From Pantoea nemavictus (GTDB lineage: Bacteria > Pseudomonadota > Gammaproteobacteria > Enterobacterales > Enterobacteriaceae), in NCBI RefSeq assembly GCF_037479095.1, contig NZ_JBBGZW010000001.1, forward strand, positions 4,154,001 to 4,218,000: DNA of 64,000 bases, in the 5' to 3' direction. The notes under the pieces are model-generated. The model was not told where the DNA came from. It did no database searches and was given only the letters and a program-made list of their open reading frames with translations. Both the position numbers and the translations under genes were made by a program. Of this stretch, positions 49,726-57,605 are shown piece after piece. How positions within the stretch are numbered: the first letter of the stretch is position 1; each line of letters starts with the position of its first letter.

Positions 49726-50225
49726 TGATGCAACGGCAGGAACCGGATGCTCCCTACCGACTGTTTTATCGTTTAGTGAAAGAAGAGTACGCCAGCGAGG
49801 CGTTTAGCGGCGCTGGCGCAGAAAAATGGGGCGGCCGCTGGAATCCGCCCGGCATTAAAACGGTTTACCTCAGCAGCTCAAAGGCGCTCGCCACGCTCGA
49901 ACTGGTGGTGCATACGGGCAAAGCCATGCTGGAGAAGAGTCGCTTTGTGATCTTTACCGTGCCGATTCCGGAGAGCGAAATTATGGCGCTGGACAGCAGC
50001 AAACTGCCCAGCGACTGGCACAAATATCAGCAGCAGGAAGAGACACAGGCGATTGGCGCGGCATTTCTCAATCTGGAGAGTAAATTGCCTCTGCTGCTGA
50101 CGGTGCCGAGCATTTTGACCGGTGAAGACAATGCCATTTTGCATCCCGATCATCCCGCCGCTGCAGCCCTTATCGCCCAAGCCACTTCAGTGCCCTTCAC
50201 GCTTGACCGGCGAATTAAAGCCTAA
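49725..50225 (+). CDS. RES-domain toxin (NAD+-degrading)
   Basis: 166 residues. RES domain: PYRLFYRLVKEEYASEAFSG starts the fold; AEKWGGRWNPPGIKTVYLSSSKALATLELVVHTG holds the conserved Arg, Tyr and Glu residues (seen as WGGRWNPPG and ATLELVVH); the later Ser lies in the LTVPSILTGEDNAILHPDHPAA segment. Known RES toxins with Xre partners are NAD+-cleaving enzymes (phosphorylase or glycohydrolase) that stop growth. All signature residues are present. Translationally coupled to the antitoxin. The operon lies between the polyol locus and a repeat-rich stretch. Confidence 0.87.
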   Translation: MMQRQEPDAPYRLFYRLVKEEYASEAFSGAGAEKWGGRWNPPGIKTVYLSSSKALATLELVVHTGKAMLEKSRFVIFTVPIPESEIMALDSSKLPSDWHKYQQQEETQAIGAAFLNLESKLPLLLTVPSILTGEDNAILHPDHPAAAALIAQATSVPFTLDRRIKA

Positions 50226-50660
50226 CTACATGCGCACCCTACCTGCTGGTACGGCTTTCGTAGGGTCGCCATTGATGGCGTAATGCCGATCAGTTAAGCG
50301 CTGAGCGACTTTCGTTCGCCCTCGGCTGGGGCAGTTTCAGCTATGCCGTGCGGCGACCGAGAAGAGGGCGTCTGGCCACGCCCTCTTCACTCCGGGCCCT
50401 GCGCCAGCCCATCCCGCCGCTTCGCGGTGCCTTCACTCAATCGCGATTCCTGACGGACCGGCGGCGATTCGCTCCTGCTCAGCGCCGCCTCTCGCCGCAT
50501 CCCTGCGGCTCGCCCTGGAATCCCTCACTCAGCGGGCTGGGATGTCGCCTCAACACCCGCGCTGCAGCATCAATGCATATTCCTGAATTATCATCGCTGG
50601 AACGTCTGTAGGGTCGCCATTCATGGCGACCAGTCATCGGTTATGACAGATTTATTTCAC
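50226..50660. repeat. Repeat-rich non-coding stretch
   Basis: 435 bases without a credible gene. It holds GTAGGGTCGCCATTGATGGCG (about 50260-50280), a perfect 11-bp hairpin GAAGAGGGCGT/ACGCCCTCTTC (50361-50388), and GTAGGGTCGCCATTCATGG (from 50608). The GC-rich middle leaves an 87-codon open frame at 50348-50611, but its arginine/proline-rich composition, absence of a ribosome site and repeat content speak against coding. Confidence 0.6.
50608..50631. repeat. GTAGGGTCGCCAT palindromic repeat, left copy
   Basis: A 24-base unit with inner palindrome GGTCGCCATTCATGGCGACC. A copy in the opposite orientation is at 52312-52336, so the pair flanks the cysteine-rich protein gene and hpxO. A partial third copy is near 50260. 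Confidence 0.7.
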
Positions 50661-50900
50661 TTAGCGACACTGGCTGGAACAGTTTTGTACACAAATTTGT
50701 GCCAGCGAGCCGCAGCCGCCGTTGTTATCGTTTTTACACTGTGATTGCTGCACATAGCAGTTTTGCTGACACGCTGAAACATCGCACTTGGCGGCGATCG
50801 GCGTGAGTTGCACCACCGGTGCTTTGCGCTCCGGCTGCCATTGCGGTTGTGCCAGCACGCTGGTGCTGAACAGCAACGCGAAAACCATGATCCACTTCAT
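50661..50900 (-). CDS. Small exported cysteine-rich protein
   Basis: 79 residues from ATG 50900, preceded by aggaa; the frame is open to 50951 without a better start. N-terminal signal peptide MKWIMVFALLFSTSVLAQ, cleaved near LAQ. The mature part has a proline/glutamine-rich linker, then eight Cys in about 40 residues: C...C..xC patterns CDVSACQQNC, SQC, GGC, QIC, QNC, SQC. This spacing suggests four disulphides formed in the periplasm or outside. I do not recognise the family. It sits alone between repeats, upstream of and divergent from hpxO. Confidence 0.65.
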   Translation of the reverse strand: MKWIMVFALLFSTSVLAQPQWQPERKAPVVQLTPIAAKCDVSACQQNCYVQQSQCKNDNNGGCGSLAQICVQNCSSQCR

Positions 50901-51150
50901 GAGTGATTCCTCGCAGAAAGGGTGTAAAGAGTATGGCTGTTGCGCGACCAATTACCATGCTGAAACATTTGATTCATCATCACGCATAAATTGCCCTTAT
51001 CCAGTGCATCGTTGCGCGCCATCGTAGTGCAGCATAGCCAGGTTGAGTGCTGCTGCTTCAATATAAAATCAAGTAGATAGCCGCAGTTCGACCAATCCGC
51101 CAATTTGGTACAAAAGTTGCAGTCTCTTCTGTATAGCAAAGGAGACGGTT

Positions 51151-52308
51151 ATGAAAGCGATTGTGATTGGCGCAGGCATTGGCGGTATGAGTGCTGCGAT
51201 TGCGCTAGAAAAGGCGGGATTTACCACGGCGGTGTTTGAAGCGGTGAAAGAGATGAAGCCAGTGGGCGCAGCCATCTCCATCTGGCCAAACGGCGTCAAA
51301 TGCCTCAATGCGTTAGGCATGAAAGAGCCGCTGCGCGCGTTGGGCGGCAACATGGCATTTATGGCTTATAACGATGCGCACAGCGGTCATACGCTCACCC
51401 GTTTCAGCATGAAGCCATTGGTGCAGCAGGTGGGTGAATATCCCTATCCGGTGGCGCGCGCTGAGTTACAGGCAATGCTAATCGATACTTACGGACGTTC
51501 GCGCATCAGCTTCGGCAAGCGCGTAACGCAGGTAGAGCAAACCGAACAAGGCGTCACCGCCTGGTTTGATGATGGCAGCCAGGCCGAGGGCGATTTCCTG
51601 ATTGCCGCCGATGGTGCGCATTCGGTGATTCGTCACTATGTGCTCGGCGAGCGCGTGGAGCGGCGTTATGCCGGCTACGTGAACTGGAACGGTCTGGTGA
51701 CCATTGATGAAACCATCGCGCCTGCCGATCAGTGGACCACTTTTGTCGGCGAAGGGAAACGCGTGTCGCTGATGCCGGTCAGCGATAATCGCTTCTACTT
51801 CTTCTTTGATGTCCCGCTAGCTAAAGGCCTGCCGGAAGATCGCGCGACGCTGAAAAACGATCTTAAAGGCTACTTCAGCGGCTGGGCCGAACCGGTGCAG
51901 CGCTTAATTGAAAGCCTCAATCCGCAAACTACTAATCGGGTAGAAATTCACGATATCGAACCCTTCAGCCGTTTCGTCAAAGGGCGTGTGGCCTTGCTGG
52001 GCGATGCGGCGCACAGCACCACGCCGGATATAGGGCAAGGTGGCTGTGCGGCAATGGAAGATGCGGTGGTGCTGGCGCAGACGCTGGCGTCGCATTCGCT
52101 GGGGATTGAGGATGCGTTGCTGCGCTACGAAGCGCGGCGCGTGGATCGCACCAAAGATCTGGTCATTAAGGCGCGCAAGCGCTGCGATGTGACGCATGCG
52201 AAAGATGCAGAGGTGACTGCGGCGTGGTACGCGGATTTGAAAAACGAAACCGGCGAGCGCGTGCTGGCCGGGATGATCGATACCATTGAAGGCGGGCCGT
52301 TCGGGTGA
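51151..52308 (+). CDS. hpxO: FAD-dependent urate hydroxylase HpxO
   Basis: 385 residues, one more than Klebsiella HpxO. FAD motif MKAIVIGAGIGGMSAAIAL, then PVGAAISIWPNGVKCLNALG, a second nucleotide region LIAADGAHSVIR, RRYAGYVNWNGLV, WTTFVGEGKRVSLMPVS, FYFFFDVPL and the FAD-binding GRVALLGDAAHSTTPDIGQG, with TNRVEIHDIEPFSRFV. These match HpxO along nearly the whole length. It oxidises urate to 5-hydroxyisourate with NADH, FAD and O2. The ribosome site aaaggag is strong. With the xdh-guaD operon nearby, this gives guanine to xanthine to urate to 5-hydroxyisourate. The later genes (hpxT, hpxQ) are not in the window. Confidence 0.92.
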   Translation: MKAIVIGAGIGGMSAAIALEKAGFTTAVFEAVKEMKPVGAAISIWPNGVKCLNALGMKEPLRALGGNMAFMAYNDAHSGHTLTRFSMKPLVQQVGEYPYPVARAELQAMLIDTYGRSRISFGKRVTQVEQTEQGVTAWFDDGSQAEGDFLIAADGAHSVIRHYVLGERVERRYAGYVNWNGLVTIDETIAPADQWTTFVGEGKRVSLMPVSDNRFYFFFDVPLAKGLPEDRATLKNDLKGYFSGWAEPVQRLIESLNPQTTNRVEIHDIEPFSRFVKGRVALLGDAAHSTTPDIGQGGCAAMEDAVVLAQTLASHSLGIEDALLRYEARRVDRTKDLVIKARKRCDVTHAKDAEVTAAWYADLKNETGERVLAGMIDTIEGGPFG

Positions 52309-52311
52309 ACC

Positions 52312-52336
52312 GGGTCGCCATGAATGGCGACCCTAC
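52312..52336. repeat. GTAGGGTCGCCAT palindromic repeat, right copy (inverted)
   Basis: GGGTCGCCATGAATGGCGACC begins a 25-base unit with a perfect 10-bp stem. It is the reverse complement of the copy at 50608, and lies three bases after the hpxO stop and ten bases before the end of dcp. It may also act as a bidirectional terminator hairpin. Confidence 0.75.
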
Positions 52337-52345
52337 AAAGAATCG

Positions 52346-54397
52346 TTACGCTTCCTCTAACCCACGGTTTTTCAGCATCGGACCGATCTCCGGCGCTTTG
52401 CCGCGCCATGCCAGCCACAGATGCTGCAGGTCGGTGCTGTTGCCGCGTGACAGGATATGCTCGCGGAACTGCTGGCCGTTTTCACGCGTTAATCCGCCGC
52501 GCTCGACAAAGGCTTGATAGCCATCGTCGGCCAGCATCTGCGTCCAGATATAGGCGTAATAACCTGCTGCATAGCCGCCACCCCAGATGTGACGGAAATA
52601 GCTGGAACGATAACGTGGCGGCACTGCGGCCAGTGCAATGTTTTCGGCGGCCAGCGCCTGCAGCTCAAAGTGGCTGACGTCCTGCGGATTATCATCTGTG
52701 GTCAGAGAATGCCACTGCAAATCAAGCAGCGCCGCGGCCAGCAGCTCGGTCATGTCGTAGCCTTTGTTGAATTTCGCGGCACGCACCATCTTGTCACGCA
52801 ATTCGCCAGGCATCGCCTCGCCGCTTTGGTAGTGACGCGCATAGTTAGCAAACACCGCTTCGTTGCTGGCCCAATGTTCATTAATCTGCGACGGGAACTC
52901 AACAAAATCGCGCGGCGTGGCGGTGCCGGACAAGCTCGGATAACGCTGCGTGGCAAATAAACCGTGCAGCGCATGACCAAATTCATGGAACAGCGTGATC
53001 ACTTCATCCCAGCTCAGCAGCGCCGGCTGGCCAGCCTGCGGCTTGGTGTAGTTGCAGACGTTGTAGATCACCGGCTTGGTGCCGAGCAGCGTGCTCTGAT
53101 CGACAAAATTACTCATCCACGCGCCGCCGCTTTTGTTATCACGCTTGAAGAAATCGGTGTAGAACAGCGCTAGCGGCGTGTCATCGGCATCGAAGATCTC
53201 GTAAACGTTGACGTCCGGATGATACACCGGCAGATCGTGGCGCTGGCTGAAACGGATGCCAAACAGCTGGCTGGCGGACCAAAACACGCCCTTCTCCAGC
53301 ACGTTGTTCAGCTCAAAATAAGGGCGGATTTGGCTCTCATCCAGCGCGTATTTATCTTTGCGTACCTGCTCGGCATAGAAATTCCAGTCCCAGACGCGCA
53401 GCGGGAAACTGTGATGCGCTTGCTCAATGGCGCGCTGGATATCAGCGGCTTCGCGTTCGGCGCGCGCTCGCGCGGCAGGCACAATGTTACGCATAAAGGC
53501 AAACGCGGCATCCGGCGTTTTCGCCATCTGGTCCTGCATGCTCCACGCGGCATAGGTTTTGAAACCGAGCAGACTCGCCTGCTGGGCACGCAGTTGCGCC
53601 ATGCGTAACACGATGTCGCGCGTGTCGTTTTCATCGCCCTGCTCACTGCGCGTCAACGCCCGCTGGAACAGCGCTTCACGCGTAGCGCGCACGTGCAGCG
53701 ATTGCAACGCCGGTTGCTGGGTGGTGTTTTGCAACGCGATCAACCATTCTCCCGCGAAACCGCGGGCTTCTGCTGCAGCTTTGGCATGCGCCAGCTCTTC
53801 ATCGCTTAGTCCGGCTAACGCTGCCACATCACTCACTATATAGGCACCGGCTTTGGTGGCGGCCAGCAGCTTGTTGCCGAAACGGGTGCTGAGGCTTGCA
53901 AGCTCCTGATTACAGGCGCGCAGCTGGGTTTTATCGGCTTCGCTCAGGCTGGCACCCGCCAGCTGGAAATGTTGCCAGGTGACTTCCACCAGACGCATCG
54001 CTTCGGCATCCGGACACTGCGAACCGCGCTGTTGATAGACGCTATCGAGGCGGGCAAACAGCTGGCTGTTGAGGCAAATTTCATCATTCAGCGCGGTGAG
54101 CTGCGGGGTAATCTGCTCGTCGATTTCCTGTAAGCGATCGCTGGTATTGGCGGATGTCATCGCACCAAACACCAGATTGACACGTTTTAACAGCTGACCA
54201 CTGCGCTCCAGCGCCTCATAGGTGTTGGCAAAGCTTGGCGCATCCGGATTGCTGGCAATCGCCGCCACTTCGCGGCGTTTCTCTGCAATACCCGCTTCCA
54301 GCGCAGGCAGAAAATCGTCTTCCTGAATCTGATCAAAGGGTGGCGTTTGATACGGCAAACTGCTGGTGGTGAAAAACGGATTGGCTCGTGAAGTCAT
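52346..54397 (-). CDS. dcp: Peptidyl-dipeptidase Dcp
   Basis: 683 residues, against 681 in E. coli. M3-family zinc metallopeptidase: the HEFGH motif lies at about 470-474 (ITLFHEFGHALHGLF), with the third zinc ligand Glu in the SQINEHWASN segment. The N-terminal part (NPFFTTSSLPYQTPPFDQI, quoted as SSLPYQTPPFDQI) and the C-terminal MKNRG-like end (MLKNRGLEEA) fit Dcp. It removes C-terminal dipeptides from oligopeptides. aggag lies seven bases ahead of the ATG. In E. coli it neighbours ydfG; here the xdh-guaD operon lies between them. Confidence 0.93.
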   Translation of the reverse strand: MTSRANPFFTTSSLPYQTPPFDQIQEDDFLPALEAGIAEKRREVAAIASNPDAPSFANTYEALERSGQLLKRVNLVFGAMTSANTSDRLQEIDEQITPQLTALNDEICLNSQLFARLDSVYQQRGSQCPDAEAMRLVEVTWQHFQLAGASLSEADKTQLRACNQELASLSTRFGNKLLAATKAGAYIVSDVAALAGLSDEELAHAKAAAEARGFAGEWLIALQNTTQQPALQSLHVRATREALFQRALTRSEQGDENDTRDIVLRMAQLRAQQASLLGFKTYAAWSMQDQMAKTPDAAFAFMRNIVPAARARAEREAADIQRAIEQAHHSFPLRVWDWNFYAEQVRKDKYALDESQIRPYFELNNVLEKGVFWSASQLFGIRFSQRHDLPVYHPDVNVYEIFDADDTPLALFYTDFFKRDNKSGGAWMSNFVDQSTLLGTKPVIYNVCNYTKPQAGQPALLSWDEVITLFHEFGHALHGLFATQRYPSLSGTATPRDFVEFPSQINEHWASNEAVFANYARHYQSGEAMPGELRDKMVRAAKFNKGYDMTELLAAALLDLQWHSLTTDDNPQDVSHFELQALAAENIALAAVPPRYRSSYFRHIWGGGYAAGYYAYIWTQMLADDGYQAFVERGGLTRENGQQFREHILSRGNSTDLQHLWLAWRGKAPEIGPMLKNRGLEEA

Positions 54398-54469
54398 TAT
54401 CGCTCCTGATAATCAGCAACGCCGCACGGCGGCGGCGGGATGTTTCTATCCTGGCAGTTTCCACCTCTC

Positions 54470-55252
54470 TCAACAACTTATCGCCTGCTGCTGATAAACG
54501 CTGATGATTTCGCCCGCCACCGCCACCGCAATTTCCGCTGGCAACTTGCCCTTCACATCCGCTAAACCAATCGGGCAGCGCAGGCGCGCAACGGATTCGG
54601 TGGCAATGCCTTTGCCCTCCAGCCGATAACGAAAGCGCTGGGCTTTCGTCGCCGAGCCAATCACTCCGGCATAGCGGAAATCGCCGCGGCGCAGAATCGC
54701 CTCGCTGAGCGCCAGATCCAGCGGATGATCGTGGGTCATCACCACAAAGTAACTGTCGGGGGCGGCTTCCCGCACACAGTCGATAGGATCGTCGACCTGG
54801 CGCACCGTGACGCCAGCCGGTACCGCGCGAAACTGCGCGGCGCGGCTATCAATCCAGGTGATATGGCACGGTAAGGTTGCCAGTAAATTTACCAACGCCT
54901 GGCCAACATGACCGGCGCCAAACAGGTGAATTTCTGGCTGATGCTGCATCAGCGGTTCAAACAGCAACGTGGCGTGACCGCCGCAGCACTGGCCGAGACG
55001 TGCGGCCAGCGCGAACTCTTCACTGCGCGGTTGCGTGCACCGCTGCTGCAGCATGGCACGCGCTTGCGCAATGCACTGATATTCAAGATGACCACCGCCA
55101 ATCGTCAGAAACGTATCGCTGGCGCTCACCACCATCTTGCTGCCGCGATCGCGCGGTACCGAGCCACGCTCGCTGAGCACGGTGATAAGCACGCAGCTCT
55201 CGCGCTTTTCGCGCAGGCTGTGTAGCACGCTGATCCAGTCATGATAAATCAT
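54470..55252 (-). CDS. xdhC: Xanthine dehydrogenase accessory protein XdhC
   Basis: 260 residues from ATG 55252, a few codons inside the xdhB end; the longer frame to 55381 is antisense-type extension inside xdhB and is rejected. N-terminal HDWISVLHSLREKRESCVLITVL and RGSKMVVSASDTFLTIGGGHLE are the XdhC/CoxI opening; LGQCCGGHATLLFEP holds the double Cys. The C-terminal Rossmann part has IHLFGAGHVGQALVNLLA, VMTHDHPLDLAL, YAGVIGSATKAQRF and LRCPIGLADVKGKLPAEIAVAVAGEI. XdhC binds and sulphurates the molybdenum cofactor and inserts it into the large subunit. Fourth and last gene of the operon. Confidence 0.92.
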   Translation of the reverse strand: MIYHDWISVLHSLREKRESCVLITVLSERGSVPRDRGSKMVVSASDTFLTIGGGHLEYQCIAQARAMLQQRCTQPRSEEFALAARLGQCCGGHATLLFEPLMQHQPEIHLFGAGHVGQALVNLLATLPCHITWIDSRAAQFRAVPAGVTVRQVDDPIDCVREAAPDSYFVVMTHDHPLDLALSEAILRRGDFRYAGVIGSATKAQRFRYRLEGKGIATESVARLRCPIGLADVKGKLPAEIAVAVAGEIISVYQQQAISC

Positions 55253-57605
55253 GCTCTGCTCCTGATAAGCGCTGAATCCCCCAGAACACCCGCTCTGGCG
55301 TGGCGGGTGCATCCAGTTGCGGATGGCGGCGATAGTTGTCGACGCTGGCGACGGCATCCTGTAACGCACACCATACGGCAATGCCTAACATAAAGGGCGG
55401 CTCGCCAACGGCTTTCGAATGGAACACCGTGTCCTGCGGATTTTTGCGATTCTCCACCAGCGTGACGCGCAAATCGCTAGGCACATCGCTGATCGCCGGG
55501 ATTTTATAGCTGGCTGGGCCGTCGGTGAGCAGTTTGCCCTTATCATTCCATACCAGCTCTTCGCAGGTGAGCCAGCCCATGCCCTGCACGAAACCGCCCT
55601 CCACTTGCCCGATATCGATAGCGGGATTCAGCGAGGCGCCCACATCATGCAGAATATCGGCGCGTAGCAGGCGGTATTCGCCGGTCAAAGTATCGACCAA
55701 CACTTCACAGCAGGCGGCGCCGTAAGAGAAGTAATAGAACGGTTTGCCGCGTCCGGCAGCACGATCGTAATGGATGCCCGGCACTTTATAGAAGCCGGTG
55801 GCAGAGAGCGGCACCTGGTTAAGCCAGGCAAGCTGCGCCACCTGAGCAAAAGTGAAGTGCTTCTCACCGACGCGCACAATGCCGTTGCTAAAGCTCACCG
55901 CGTCAGCAGCACATTGATGCTGCTGACACAGCATCTCGGTCATGCGCTCGCGCAGGATTTGCGCGGCATTCTGCGCCGCTTTGCCGTTGAGATCGGCGCC
56001 GCTAGAGGCGGCCGTTGGCGAGGTGTTCGGCACTTTGCCGGTATCGGTGGCGGTGACCTGAATCTGGCTGATATCGATTTGCAGCACTTCCGCCACAATC
56101 TGCGCCACTTTGGTGTTTAAACCCTGACCCATTTCGGTGCCGCCATGATTGAGCTGCACCGTGCCATCGGTGTAAATCAAAATCAGCGCGCCCGCCTGAT
56201 TAAGGAAGCTGGAGGTAAAGGAGATGCCAAATTTCACCGGCGTCAGCGCCAGCCCACGTTTCATAAAACGGTTGCTGGCGTTAAACGCGCTAATTTCACG
56301 GCGACGTGCCGCATATTCGCTGCTGGTTTCGAGCTGGGCGGTCATCTCATCCAGCAGATTGTCCTCCACCTGCTGGTGGAAATGGGTGATGTTGCGATCG
56401 GTTTTGCCGTAATAGTTGCGTTTGCGCAGCTCAAGCGGGTCCAGTCCCATTTCACGCGCGATGTGATCCATGATCTGCTCAATCGCCACCATGCCCTGCG
56501 GGCCGCCAAAGCCGCGATAAGCGGTGTTAGACGCGGTGTGGGTGCGGCAGCGATAGCCAGTGATCAGCGCATCGCCCAGGTAATAGGCGTTATCGGCGTG
56601 GAACATCGCGCGATCAACAATCGATCCGCTGAGATCGAGTGAATAGCCGCAGTTGCCGGCCAAATCAATTTTCACGCCACAGAAGCGGCCATCTGCCTCA
56701 ACGCCGACGTCGTAACGCACAAAAAACGGATGGCGTTTGCCGGTAATCTGCATATCGTCGCGCCGCGCCAGGCGCATCTTCACCGGTTTACGCAGCTGGC
56801 GTGCAGCGATAGCACATAAACAGGCCACACCCGCCGCCTGCGTCTCTTTGCCACCAAAGCCACCGCCCATGCGACGCATATCGATGGTGACTTTGTTCAT
56901 GGTGATGCCCATCACTTCCGCCACCAGTTTTTGCACTTCGGTGGGGTTTTGCGTGGAGGAGAACACCTGCAGGCTGTCATCTTCGCCAGGAATCACCAGC
57001 GCCGTCTGGGTTTCCAGATAAAAGTGTTCCTGGCCGCCGATATGAAACTCGCCCTGAATTCGCCGAGGCGCTCGCGCCAGCGCGGCTTCGGCATCACCGC
57101 GTTGATGAACATGTGGCTGCTGCACAAAGAAGCGCTGTTCCAGTGCTTCACGCACGTCGAGTACCGCCGGAAGTGCTTCATACTCAATCATCGCTGCTGC
57201 GGCGCCGGCACGCGCCGCTTCCGGAGAGTCAGCCGCGACGGCAATCACAATTTGGCCAAAGTATTCGATGGTGTCCTGCGCCAGCAGCGGATCGCCAGGC
57301 TCCAGCGGGCCAACATCGTTGAGGCCTGGCACATCGCGCCAGGTCAGTACGCTGACCACCCCCGGCACCGCGTAGCAGGGTTGCACATCGAGTTTGGTGA
57401 TGCGCGCGTGCGCATGCTCGCTGAGGCGCGGACAGAGATGCAGTAATCCCGGTAGATCGGGCTTATCGTCAATATATAGCGCTTCACCGGAGACGTGCTT
57501 GTCGGCACTTTCATGTTTGTTGCTGCGCCCCACGCCAGTTTGCATGCCGGTGGCGAACTGCGTTTTCAGCAGGGTTTCATTCAGTTCCGGGCGGTTATGA
57601 GACAT
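55239..57605 (-). CDS. xdhB: Xanthine dehydrogenase molybdopterin-binding subunit XdhB
   Basis: 788 residues, typical of bacterial XdhB large subunits. Start of the domain: DKHVSGEALYIDDKPDLPGLLH. Molybdopterin-binding features include QNPTEVQKLVAEVMG, MRRMGGGFGGKETQA, RGFGGPQGMVAIEQIMDHIA, LNHGGTEMGQGLNTKVAQI, and the catalytic Glu in KAVGEPPFMLGIAV near the C-terminus. It oxidises hypoxanthine and xanthine to urate at the molybdenum site. It overlaps xdhA by 11 bases and xdhC by 14. The intact Glu and Mo-binding loops suggest a functional enzyme. Confidence 0.92.
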   Translation of the reverse strand: MSHNRPELNETLLKTQFATGMQTGVGRSNKHESADKHVSGEALYIDDKPDLPGLLHLCPRLSEHAHARITKLDVQPCYAVPGVVSVLTWRDVPGLNDVGPLEPGDPLLAQDTIEYFGQIVIAVAADSPEAARAGAAAAMIEYEALPAVLDVREALEQRFFVQQPHVHQRGDAEAALARAPRRIQGEFHIGGQEHFYLETQTALVIPGEDDSLQVFSSTQNPTEVQKLVAEVMGITMNKVTIDMRRMGGGFGGKETQAAGVACLCAIAARQLRKPVKMRLARRDDMQITGKRHPFFVRYDVGVEADGRFCGVKIDLAGNCGYSLDLSGSIVDRAMFHADNAYYLGDALITGYRCRTHTASNTAYRGFGGPQGMVAIEQIMDHIAREMGLDPLELRKRNYYGKTDRNITHFHQQVEDNLLDEMTAQLETSSEYAARRREISAFNASNRFMKRGLALTPVKFGISFTSSFLNQAGALILIYTDGTVQLNHGGTEMGQGLNTKVAQIVAEVLQIDISQIQVTATDTGKVPNTSPTAASSGADLNGKAAQNAAQILRERMTEMLCQQHQCAADAVSFSNGIVRVGEKHFTFAQVAQLAWLNQVPLSATGFYKVPGIHYDRAAGRGKPFYYFSYGAACCEVLVDTLTGEYRLLRADILHDVGASLNPAIDIGQVEGGFVQGMGWLTCEELVWNDKGKLLTDGPASYKIPAISDVPSDLRVTLVENRKNPQDTVFHSKAVGEPPFMLGIAVWCALQDAVASVDNYRRHPQLDAPATPERVFWGIQRLSGAEHDLS

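Noticed and set aside
50348..50611. 87-codon open frame in the repeat-rich stretch
   Set aside because: Arginine/proline-rich composition, no ribosome site, lies across palindromic repeats; typical of a GC-rich repeat read as protein.
55253..55381. 43-codon extension of XdhC upstream of 55252
   Set aside because: It lies within the xdhB coding end in another frame, and XdhC homology starts at 55252.
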